DNA from: Cladochytrium replicatum | Taxonomy: Eukaryota > Chytridiomycota > Chytridiomycetes > Cladochytriales > Cladochytriaceae | NCBI GenBank assembly: GCA_025526935.1 | Contig: JAHLKD010000008.1 | Coordinates: forward strand, 620,001 to 684,000 | DNA: 64,000 nucleotides | Direction: 5' to 3' | In this document: positions 33,178-43,875 of the stretch, piece after piece | Layout of the letters: each line of letters opens with the position of its first letter | How positions within the stretch are numbered: the first letter of the stretch is position 1 | Position numbers and translations under genes: made by a program | Notes under the pieces: generated by a model | Seen by the model: only the letters and a program-made list of their open reading frames with translations | What the model was told of the DNA's origin: nothing | Databases searched by the model: none

Positions 33178-36100
33178 TCATTGTGGCTCAACTTTATCCT
33201 CGCGATCGCCCGTATTGAACCGCCCAGACGTTCCTATGTGACCTGATCTTCTCAAACTCGATTGCGAGGACCCAATAAAACTGTTTCTCGGAGAATTCTT
33301 TGCGCTCCCGGACTTCTGCTTTCCAACGCCTAGTGAACGGCTCGAAGAGGTCCCAGCAGCCTGGGTGATCGGCACTGGTCCCGACGTTGGTGGATGCTGT
33401 GCGATTGTTGCAGGACCCCTGATCACAGACTGGACCGACCGATTTGCGTTGACAAGGCGGTTCAAAACCAGATTTCCGGAAGAGTGCTGGGTTGAACCTG
33501 GGCCGGACATCTTTCCGGCAGAGGACACCCCGCTTTCGCGGTTGATGGTGAGCTGGTGCTGTGAATTAGATGTACTTCCTGCCCACTGGGACCTGTTTTT
33601 GTTGATAGCGCGCTGGAGTCTGGTACATTTGTCGTTGTTAGAGTTGAAGTGCACCCAAGCTTCGTAAAGCGGCGCAACGAGGATATCAATGAAACCGATC
33701 TGAAAAGTAAATGAGTCGGTGTTAAGTGTCATTTCACTTTGGAAGAATTATTCCAGTGTACCTGACACTTTGAAACACTGGTATTGTGACGGTCCATGAA
33801 CTGTGATACTGGCAATCCGAGATCTCGTTCGCGATCCCCTTGCCGGTAGAACTCCTCCATGATTGCGCTGGTCCATTTCCGTGCGAGCTCAGGGGTTTTG
33901 GTGGGATTGCTCAGGTCAGCGCATTTGATCGCGATCTCCATGATCACCAAACGATTCTCCTGCGTCTCCAGTCGTCCTATGAGGGAGTTGGCCCCTAATT
34001 TTGTTTTGAACTTCGTCAAATATTCAAAGTGCTGGAAAGGCTGAGATTAGCGGTGTTTAAGGCCATCATTGCGAACGCGATCACCTTTCCCATGTCGGTG
34101 CAGAGAATCAGGCGGATAATAACCCGTCGAATTTCCTCGAACTCCTCAGATGTAAGGTTTGCGAAAATGTTGTGCTTCGATCGTAATGTAGTAAGGAAGA
34201 CATGTGCAGCATGGTGGTATTCGTTCACACTAATATCACTGTTGTTTGGGAGGAGGGATTAGTGCTATTCCGTAGCAGCACATGGTAATGTACCTATACA
34301 GAACTGCCAAAGGGTCCCGAGCTTTAACGAGAAAGTTGTTGTTTAGCCCCTTCAACAGTTGAAGAAAAGGAAAAATCTGAGAATTTAAAATGGTCAGTTT
34401 TGGGTTCTTACCGGATGATCAATATCGTGCCCGATTGCTGCGATTATCCCACCAAAGCACTCAAGCGGCGTGAATGATTCAGAGAGTGGGTCTTCTATGA
34501 GAAGATAGTGTAGAGCGTGGAGGACGTCAGCAGCGTGAATGGCGTTGTGATAGGGATGATTGTGATATTCCGCCTCCATCATCTGGACACAAAAGAGATG
34601 AATACTCATTCAGGCTTCCAATCCGTCCAGTGTTTTTTTTGCAGCCCAAATCTTACCAGCAACCACCGTTTATAAGTATCAAGATCTATCGAGAAACGAT
34701 TAAGGATGTCCTTCGACTGCATCAAATATAGTCCAGAGTAGTACAGAGGATGCCCATCCGTGATCTCCGCAAACACAAACATGTCAAGATTCCACGTATT
34801 GAACCCACTTTCGAGAAATTCAGCGATCCTGGCCAGATCAGATCCAGATATCTCCTTCGTTGAGATAACTTGGTCGACTTTATCAAGCAATGAACGGGAA
34901 TGAGTTTCAGACGATGCAACGAGTAACTGCCCCTGGCTTGGCGCAGAAACGCTCCTACGAGACACCTCCCTCTCCACCGTGCGATTCACAAGCTTATCCT
35001 CGCTAATCTGCGCCTGCGCAGACTTTCCTGCATCGGTTCTGCTCAACGTCGCAAATTGTATATTGAGCGACGGCGCGCCGCTGTCCCTCGGTGCCGAATT
35101 CGAATGTACCGAACCACTCGGGCCCGCCCCCCTCCCAAGCGATGACCTCGGCTCCACCATCGACCCATCGCTCTGTCTCTGTAGCTTCGACGGCGCGCCG
35201 AGCGCTGTATGATGATTCTGCTGCTGCTGCTGCGTTGTCACCGAGCGCAACCTGCCCGAGTGGAATACCGCCACCGTGGACGCATTCGTGCCGTTCTGCT
35301 GTACCGGCAACGCGCGCATTTTGGTCGCCATCACGGTGCCGAGGACGAACGCGCGGGTCTCGTCGTCAATGACGCTCTCGAGTCCCGCGCCGTCCGGGCC
35401 GTTCTGCGTGTTTGCAAACTCGGGCAGGAACTGGCGGTCCGGACTCGCGGTCAGCGCGTCGAGGATGACCTCGACCTCCTCGGACGTGAGAAAGACCTTG
35501 CCCTTGCTTTTTGCGATGGGGAGGGTGAGTGTAAACGGTGTGCTCTTGCGGGGCGCTTCGATGCTGTTACGGCGCTGCATTAGGATGTCCGTCGCGCGTT
35601 TGGCGGGGCTGTCGATGTGGAGTTTGAAGGATTTCTCGAGGAATGGTGCGGGGGGCTGGACTCTGCGTTTTCGTCGGAAGAGGATGCAGAGTGTGATGAC
35701 GATAGAGATAAAGATCGCGCAGACGACGACGAGGACTGCGATGGTGACTGTTTGGTTGAGAGCCGTTGTGGACGATGTGCCTGTTCAGAAAAAAACAAAA
35801 AGCCGACATTTTCAATCACCTCCGCAAACCGTTTGATCATCGGCGTTATCTTACTGATTCGCATGTCCTTGGGTGGGTTTGTCGATCCGTCTGGGTAAAC
35901 GATGCCACGAAGTTGCTGCAGACTTCCGTTCGCTCGTGAGATAGCAAATTCTACAAAAGACCCGTTGTTAAAGTACGAGAACTGAAGCTCGCTGAAAAAC
36001 ATTCCGGAATAAGTCTCCATAACGGACCAAACATTTACTCTCTTACCTATTGAATGTACGATTGGCAAACTCCGCATCTCCCGTTACAAGGGAGAAAGGC

Positions 36101-37684
36101 GGGTTTACAGCCATCATATCTTCGATCTGAAAGGAAGGCGATGATCGAATGTTGCTTATCCAAGACTCCGTACTCGGGGGGCCCAACTGTCGGTCAGTGA
36201 CATACTACTCCCAAACTAAGCTCCAGTTTATCTCGCCAATTGTTTTTGTGTTTACCTTATTGAGACCCAGCAAAAGCGCCTCTGTGCACGCAACCGCATA
36301 CCTATTTGAGCACTTTAGGACATAACCACAGCAAACAATGCAGTTCCTGTGAACTCACAGCGACATCGCCGGCAAGGCCCCCGTCGAATTTCGAAAATAG
36401 CTGTAACATAGATTTAGACATATTTAATCAATCCCTGCTCCACCATTCAATATGCAATTTACTTTCGCAAGCTGGGTTCCACAGCCATCTGTGACTTGAG
36501 ATACTGATAATCGTCAGCTTCATGAATGTGAATCTGGATCCCAATAACCCCATTCAGAAGCTCCAGTTCGTCTCTCGCCAGCACGGTGCTCTGTATGTAC
36601 CCCACGATCCCGTCCCCAACAATCCATAGCGTCCTCTGCCCAACCTTCGTGTACCCCAGGGCCTTCTCGACCCTCAAACATTGCAAAAACTCCTCTCCCC
36701 GCCCGTAAAAGTACGAGACCAGAACACCGGAATCGTAGACGTCCCTCAGCATTTTCACGTAGGACTGGGTGATGTTTGCGGCGAGGACGTCGAAATGATA
36801 ATCATCCGCTTCGATGCCGTAGTTGATTGCGTTTCGTAATAGGTCGTTTGCTATGAGTTTCGAAAAAAAGGTTTCCGTTTGTTAAAACCGAAAACAAGCC
36901 ATAGTTATGTGTGTCTTTGATTCTTTTACCAATGTCTTCGTTGGGAGTGGGCATCTGGGAAAGAACGAGAAGGTGGGTCCAGCCCTGCGACTGGAGGAAC
37001 TGGAGGAGCCCCAAGGCTCTGCGCTTGGTGCCGGGAATAATCTGAAACATTCGTGGTTGGGGTCTTTCGGGAACGTCTGAAAAGAATCCATTAGAAGAAG
37101 ATACATGTTCCTTTTAAAACACACAGCTCGTAAAAAAACTAAAAATACGTACTGTCCCAGGTGCATGTCGCAAATCCCAGCGTGGCGGAGAGGATAGCAA
37201 TGTTATCCAGGATCTGTTGATCTCCAACGTTTGAGCACTGAGAAACAGCTAACCCAAGGGGAAAAAATATGGATGAGCTTAAGAGCTGGGGCGAATCATC
37301 AACTCCAAAAAGCCGTTTACCGATGATACCAAACAAGTCTGTATCGCTCGCATGGCCAAACAGTTCCTTGATCAGCGCCGGATCCGTCCCGTCTCCAACC
37401 ATTGGCACAACGCTGACGTTGTACGCCGTCAGAGCCCCTCTCCTCGCCTTCAGATCCGCAACTGTCCAGTTGATGAGCGCATAGAGGTCATCGTAGGGAT
37501 CGGCGCCGTTCGGGACGAGCCAGCCTATCGAGAGCTGGCCTGCCGGTGCGACATTTTTGGAGAGTGTTCTGTTGGACGGTTGGGCCAGAACCGACCATGA
37601 CTCTCGGTGTGAAAGTGCAGAAAGGATCCAGATAAGGAAAGCGCTGATCCTGAAAGAATGTGATTCGGGCGGTTTGGGTGTCAT
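33178..37684 (-). CDS. receptor-type phosphodiesterase: ANF-receptor-like ectodomain, one TM helix, PDE catalytic domain
   Basis: Predicted type I membrane protein, roughly 1,300 residues, about 15 exons. Start 37684 leads into a hydrophobic signal region ('SFRISAFLIWILSALS'). The ectodomain resembles periplasmic-binding/ANF-receptor folds: 'LSIGWLVPNGADPYDDLYAL', 'VSQCSNVGDQQILD', 'LQFLQSQGWTHLLVLSQ', 'LLNGVIGIQIHIHEADDY', and near its end 'GIVYPDGSTNPPKD', like the closing WPGG..P.D motif of these receptors. TM helix at about 35752-35690 ('VTIAVLVVVCAIFISIVITL') followed by 'FRRKRR'. A Ser/Gln-rich linker precedes the class I PDE domain: 'YHNAIHAADVLHALHYLL', 'GGIIAAIGHDIDHP|GLNNNF' across an intron, 'ISVNEYHHAAHVFL', 'CADLSNPTKTPELARKW' and 'SVSKCQ|IGFIDILVAPLYE'. 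All metal ligands and the purine-binding Gln are present. The tail is basic and Ser-rich. Confidence 0.9.
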
Positions 37685-37882
37685 GTTGGAATGGGGAAAA
37701 TCACATGTATATACTGTTGTGGTTTACAAGCGAGCGCATAATACTCCGATCATGGAGGCGGGGGGCCGAAAAAGGCAACAACGTTTTTTGGGGGGTGAAT
37801 ACGAAACGAAGAGGTCGATCAAATTTCAGCCAATCAGGAACCACCTAGCAAAAAAATGCGCACAGAGAGGTTGGAGTTTGGT

Positions 37883-39698
37883 TTAGAGCCGAGGGTGGGC
37901 GGGCCCTGTGGCTCCGTGGAGCTCGTCGACGACCTGGACAAGGTGGTCTAAAAAGTGGCACAAAACAGAAAAGTGAGAATGTGTCCATAGATATATGTGT
38001 AAAGGATTGTTTTTTTGATACCTTGACCCCAGAACACTTCCGAGCCGTCGACCTGGAAGCTAGGAACCCCGCAGCAACCGGCCTGAGCAGCGCGGTCGGT
38101 GTTCTTCTTCAGCGTCTCCTTCACTTCAGCCGAATCGGCCTTTTCCAACAGGCTCTTCGCGTCAAAGCCGTTCTCAGTCAAAAGCTTGGCGAGGATAGCA
38201 GGGTCTGCGACGTTGACGTCGCGAATCCACGCAGCGCGGTCTGAAAGGGAGAACATCCTCAATTAGAGAATAGGAAGAGGTTTTCATTGTACGCACAGAT
38301 GCAATCGATGGTTTTGGGTTCGACGATGGCTACGCGGAGGGGGAGTACGGAGCGGATGGGGAAGATGGAGGGCCATTGGAGTTCGACTTTGGGTTCGGCG
38401 AGTTTCCCGGTGTATTCGAGAGGGAGATTGTTCCTATTGCGAATAGTGAGCGGAGCGAAAATATTACGTCTTGCCGGTGACATACCAATAGTAGATCCAA
38501 TCTGATTGTGTGAATGTCAATTCATTGCAATGCAACCAAGGCTGATATTGCACATACCGATCATGTCCTTGTCGCCGTAGGCAACTTTGACCGGGCTATA
38601 AGCAAGCCGAGGAACAACCGGAGTTCCGATCCTTAATATACAGCGTTAGCCAGCCAAACTACAAACTGATTCCACGATGCTCACATCTTAAACAAACCGC
38701 CAACGACGATTGGAACCCATTCAACCTTTACGTTCTTGACTTCATCCAGGAACCGCTGGAGCAGCTGGTACCCGACGAACGCCCACGGGGACGAAAAGTC
38801 GTAGTAGAACGTAAGCACTTTGGGCTTGGCGATGGGGCCGGGGATCGAAGCGCGGGGCTGCGGGATCATGCGTCCGGCGAGCATGCTGGCGACAAAGTGC
38901 AGCCTGTCCTGGCCGAAGAAGAGGGCTTCTTCTTCGCGCCAGGTAGTGCTGGGCGCTTGGACCCAGAAGGCGGGAACGCCGGGCGAGCCGCGGTCTACGA
39001 CCTCGTTCGTTGCATTGCGCAGGGCAGCTGCAGCAATAGCATATGAAGAGATGATCTTAGTCATCCTTTCTTTTATAATTGCGTTCCACCCACTCACCGG
39101 CAAGGGAAGGATCCTCAAAGAGCGAACTGTTCAAGGGGACTGCAAACTTTACTTGTTTCTTCAAGCCATTCGCAATGTCTAGCAGGACGTTTTCGTCGTC
39201 AATCGCTTTCCCGTCGACCCAGTAAGCTTTGTAGAGGGCGTTTGTGAGTTCGGCGCGGTCGGATTGAGGCACGGCATGAAGAAGTCTCAAAGCTTTAACC
39301 GAGCGGACAGGATGCCTAGGGTTCCAGTTGAGAGTTACACCTGAACGAGCGAGAGTGCGTCTAAAATCGACGTTGGCAATGTTTTTCTTTGCATCGTTGA
39401 GAGCATCAGTAGCAGAGCCCGCTTTTCCTTGATGAAACGGATAAATCTCGAAGTAGAGTTGAACTTTGAATAACTCTGTACCCTGAGGAGCTTTCGTCAG
39501 CTCGTAGATGCCGCCGAGGAGCACAGGCCTGTAGATGAGGGTAGCGCCGTACGCCTCTGCGATGGCACCGACCTTCTGAGATGCGACTGCGAAGATGCAA
39601 TTAGTGATAAGAATCGATGATAACGGCACTCTCCACGTACAGTATGCCCACGGGCACACAACGTCGTAGTAGAATACGATGGTTCCTTTGGGTGCCAT
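37883..39698 (-). CDS. tandem double DsbA-like / GST-kappa-like (2-hydroxychromene-2-carboxylate isomerase family) protein
   Basis: One spliced gene encodes two thioredoxin-fold DsbA/GST-kappa domains in tandem. Domain 1 begins 'GTIVFYYDVVCPWAY' (from 39698), then 'LIYRPVLLGGIYELTKAP', 'KALRLLHAVPQSDRAELTNA', and closes 'VVDRGSPGVPAFWVQ' with 'EALFFGQDRLHFVASML'. Domain 2 restarts 'KVLTFYYDFSSPWAFVGYQL' (about 38820), 'VEWVPIVVGGLFK', 'LPLRVAIVEP', and closes 'GCCGVPSFQVDGSEVFWGQ' with final exon 'DHLVQVVDELHG', stop at 37883. The motif 'DxxxPWAY/F' with Ser/Cys is where glutathione is activated in GST-kappa enzymes; domain 1 keeps VCPW, domain 2 SSPW. Substrate unknown. It shares a 302 bp divergent promoter with the mitochondrial acyl-CoA dehydrogenase gene. 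Confidence 0.88.
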
Positions 39699-40000
39699 TC
39701 AGATTCAGTTCAGGTGTAGAAGTTGATCACGCGAGCAACAATTCAGCCGGGGTCAGTGGGTCGGTGCCCTTGACCCTTGCGGGATCACCGGAAATGCTCA
39801 ATCTTGCTTCTAGCCCGACATACTCCCGCCGTTCCAGCTCGCAAGTCGGTGACCGCCTTCCCTCTCATGCCCTTGATCACCACCGTGACTGCTGTGATCT
39901 CTTGATCCGCGTACTCCATTAATATTCCATCATTCCCGATGTGACGTCACCTCCCACACCTACTCCAACTTTCCAACTTCTCGTTCTTTCTTTCAACGGA
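39699..40000. promoter_or_regulatory. divergent promoter region
   Basis: 302 bp separate the start codons of the DsbA/GST-kappa-like gene (-) and the acyl-CoA dehydrogenase (+). It contains 'tgacgtca' at about 39942-39949, a perfect cAMP-response-element/ATF-type palindrome. Factor binding is inferred from the motif only. Confidence 0.5.
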
Positions 40001-41655
40001 ATGTCGGTTCCAAGATTTGCTTCGCTCGTCTCGCGTTCGAGGGGGGCTGCTGCCCCTGCTCTCAGGAATGCTGCCAGGTACCGTCAATACATGCCAATTA
40101 CAGCTCATCTGGGTCTCTCAATTCCTCTTATGATCAACTATTCTTCAACTTGCCAGGTCTTTCTCTACGACCAACGCTATCCGCTCGGCCGGCTCGATCC
40201 CCTCCCTCCACACTTTCACCGAGGAGGAGGTCATGCTCCGCGAGGCCGTCGCAAAGTTTGCAACAGAGGTCGTCGGTCCCAAGGTCCGCGAGATGGACGA
40301 GAACGAGATGATGGACCGCTTTGTCATCGACGGATTGTTCCAACAAGGCGTAAGTGTTGAAACTTTTTGGACATAGCTTCATGAGATCCCCTTTAACTTT
40401 TTTTTTACAACAGCTCATGGGTATTGAGACTCCAGCTGAGCTCAACGGTTCTGGAACCTCTTTCACCGCCGCGATCCTCACCGTCGAAGAGCTCGCAAAA
40501 GTGGACCCCTCGGTCTCTGTCATGTGCGACGTTCAAAACACCCTCGTCAACACTGTGTTTACCAAATACGCCAACGCTGCCCAGAAAGAAAAGTACCTCC
40601 CCAAACTCGCTACAGACACCATCGGTTGCTTCTGCTTGTCCGAGGCAGGTTCGGGTTCCGACGCTTTTGCACTCCAGACCAAAGCTGAGAAGCAAGGGGA
40701 TTACTACATCTTGAGCGGCACAAAGATGTGGATCACAAACTCGTACGAGGCCGGCATCTTTCTGGTCTTTGCCAACGTAGACCCCTCGAAGGGCTACAAG
40801 GGGATCACCTGCTTTATTGTCGAGAAGGATATGGGCGTCGAAATCGCAAAGAAGGAAAAGAAGGTGTGTGATAGAGATAGAAATACAGCGAGCGAGGAGA
40901 ATGAGGGCATTGCCGTGAGAGAGCAGACGTCGAAGACAGACAACAAGCAGCTTTTTTATTCAGAGCTTGGCGCAAACAAACTATTTCGTAGCATGATCCC
41001 ACCGATTAGAATCTCACTCTCTGTCTCTATTTTGTAGCTCGGGATCCGCGCATCGTCGACCTGCGCACTCTCCTTCGACGACATCAAAGTCCCTGCCTCC
41101 AACGTCCTCGGCCAGATCGGCCAGGGCTACAAATACGCCATCGAAATCCTCAACGAGGGCCGCATTGGCATCGCCGCACAGATGCTCGGTCTCGCACAAG
41201 GCGCCTTCGACCTTGCCGTGCCCTACACCTTTGACCGCAAGCAGTTCGGCCAGGCCATCGGCGACTTCCAGGGCATGCAGCACCAGTACGCGCAGATCGC
41301 GGTCGAGATCGAGGCCGCGAGGCTGCTGACATATAACGCGGCGAGGATGAAGGAGCAGGGGAAGAGCTTTGTGAAGGAGGCGGCGATGGCGAAGCTTTAT
41401 GCTTCGCAGGTTGCGGAGCGGGCGGCTTCGAAGGCTGTTGAGTGGATGGGCGGGGTTGCGTTCACCAGAGGTAATGAGAGAGAGAGGGGTGGAGAAGATG
41501 AAAGGATGGTGTTAATTCTTGCTTCTTTTGCTTCTCTAGATCTCTTGGCGGAGAAGTTTTACCGTGACTGCAAGATCGGTGCGATTTACGAGGGTACGAG
41601 CAATATCCAGCTCCAGACCATTGCAAAGATCTTGAAGACTCAGTACGCAAAGTGA
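40001..41655 (+). CDS. mitochondrial short/branched-chain acyl-CoA dehydrogenase
   Basis: FAD-dependent alpha,beta-dehydrogenation of short or branched acyl-CoA in isoleucine/valine and fatty acid breakdown. Start 40001 yields an Arg/Ala-rich mitochondrial presequence ('[20 protein letters not shown]'), with an intron inside it. Then '[16 protein letters not shown]', '[14 protein letters not shown]', '[20 protein letters not shown]' (FAD/substrate motif), '[18 protein letters not shown]', '[20 protein letters not shown]', '[20 protein letters not shown]', '[20 protein letters not shown]', '[12 protein letters not shown]', and the catalytic Glu in '[20 protein letters not shown]'. The 'SNIQL' context is that of ACADSB. 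Introns at about 40078-40156, 40349-40413, 40864-41037 and 41471-41539. Stop 41653-41655. Confidence 0.95.
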
Positions 41656-43875
41656 TGCTTGTACGTTTGTACTTTCTCGAATAAAGTAGTAAATGTCGGA
41701 TCCGTTATTGATTACTCCATGCGTATATTTATTTTGGAACGCAATAATACTATAGTCAACACCAATCAAGCTTAATTTTTCGTAGACGGAGGCCTTCTCA
41801 CGGCCAACTTTAGGGGGTCAATTTTACCCCTCTTGAGTCGACTGTGTTCTACCTGTGGGTGATTGTAGCGTTGCTCAAGACCGTGCGAAAGATTCTGCAG
41901 ACAGTTGACGCAATAGACGAATGTTCAAAAACCACCACTTTTGAATTGGTGAAATCAACTAAGACTCAAACCAAAACTCCAAGCCAACAGCACAAACAAA
42001 ACAAGCAAAGAGAAAAACGAACATTGCCACAGCAAAAAGAGATTATTCTTGCGGCAAACATGCCACAGAATGAGCTTAATCCCTGCAGCGAACGTGCCAC
42101 ACGAATCTGCTGTGATCCACCCTGATCCCAGTTCAACACTTCCTCTCACTTCAACGCGCGATCATCTTGCTCATCTTCAAACCACACTTTCTTTCATGAA
42201 TTGCTCGAAGTCCAAAGCCGTGAATACAATAGCTGAACTTCGTTTTGGCAGAGCCTGAGTCAAATCAGCTGGAATGTTTTCTAGGTGTAGCAACTCGTGG
42301 AACAACAATTTGGCGAGTTTCCATTAGTTCGCGTACAAAGAAAACAGATGTCGATATGCTTTCAAGCGTGCTTCTGCTCTCCAAAAGACAAGGAGGTTGC
42401 ACCATTGTTATCACCTTTGATAGTCTTGGGACCTTGCTGGTGAAAGCCGCTCTCCCAAGAACAAATGGATCCATGTTGCTTCTGTTGCGGCGTTTGACAA
42501 CGCCAAGTTATCAGCATTCACTGTCGATGTAGCCACCCCACATTCGATTCACAATTATCTCACATGGTGCGCCGATAGATAGTTTCCCGGGGAAGACTTT
42601 ACGGACCTTAAAATATCATCCTTGGCTTTGAATAGCGAATGAGATACTCGTAACGCTCTCCCAGATTGCTTGGCCGGTCCTTCGATTTGTATCCCTTGCA
42701 ACGAACATCAAAAGTCCACCAGCAATCCCTACCACAACTCCATCAATTTCTGGGCAGTAACCGTCCCGCCGTTGTAAAGTCAAGGTGGGTTGGAGAGGTT
42801 TCAAGATTTTGCCATGTCGTCCACTTCTTCCCTGTCTATGTAGAGGCAAGTATGTAGATCACCGAAACTGTTTGAAATTTGCAAGAATCCACTGAGTATA
42901 GACCCAGAAACATCCGTGTGCTTGCATTCCGTCCGTGATAAACGTGAAGAACGGTTGACCCTTTCTGTATTCACACGGCAATCCTCACTTCAACGATCCA
43001 CCTTCTTCGACGGTTATGAAAGACTCTAGATGTGTATAGTTGCCTAAACGCAATGGATCAAGTTCATCGGATGAGAATTGCCAAGGGAAAGTTACTAATG
43101 TATTGCCATCATTGAGAAACAGAACCTGTAACGAGCGTTGCTCCACAAATGCTCACCAACCGACAGCAGCGACAAAGATTACATATCGAACTTTGCTGGA
43201 CAAACAGGATGTAGCAGAAATTTTGCGAGATCATGCCCAAAGAATGTCAATAATTCTTCGAGATCGTGTGAATGTTGATTTGGTATGAATGCGGTCATCT
43301 GATATCTCAACGTGTTATCTTTTAATATGCTGGAGAAAGGACATGATTCAAAGCTTGCTACAGTTCCGTACTTCTACCAACAATAATTCCAACTGCACGA
43401 AACAGCTTCTCGTAGCCTTCTCCGCAGTTGCTCAGTACAAGCTGCAGCAAACGGCTTGGGCTCACGGTGTTCAGACACTCTAGGTCTAGCTCGCTCAGGA
43501 GGATCAGAGCGTATTGGGTCGACACAGCTATTTATACAAAAAAAATGGGGTCGTTGTGCAGGAATGAGGGAAAGGAGTGTGGTCCAACATCGACTCGCTT
43601 TCTTCCGACCAACAAAAGCCTAAACAAATCGATATTCAGCTCTGTTTCCCCACCCTCCTTCACGTGACCGTCTAAGGTTCTTGTTAAATTTTGCTGGGCG
43701 ACGGAAACGAAGACGAAAACGACGAGCCAAGAGATTTGGGGAGCGAATGCTCGCGATTGCAACGTATTTTGTGCTGATTTTGACCTAATTGCTGCTTTAA
43801 AAGTCATGTAAGCTTGAAGTTGAAACATTGGATTGGGTGGTGGTATAACCCCTCACAGAATATACCTAGTCCCGG
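41656..43875. other. gene-poor region with possible minus-strand beta-propeller relics
   Basis: No closed gene. Minus-strand frames read 'GVVVGIAGGLLMFVARDTN' (about 42740-42680) and, further on, 'VNADNLALSNAATEATWIHL' (about 42525-42465) followed one frame over by 'SKVITMVQPPCLLESRSTL'. Their alternating hydrophobic strands recall WD40/propeller blades, but frames are broken. A plus-strand frame at 43040-43288 is unassigned. The last ~350 bp should contain the promoter of the next gene. Confidence 0.35.
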
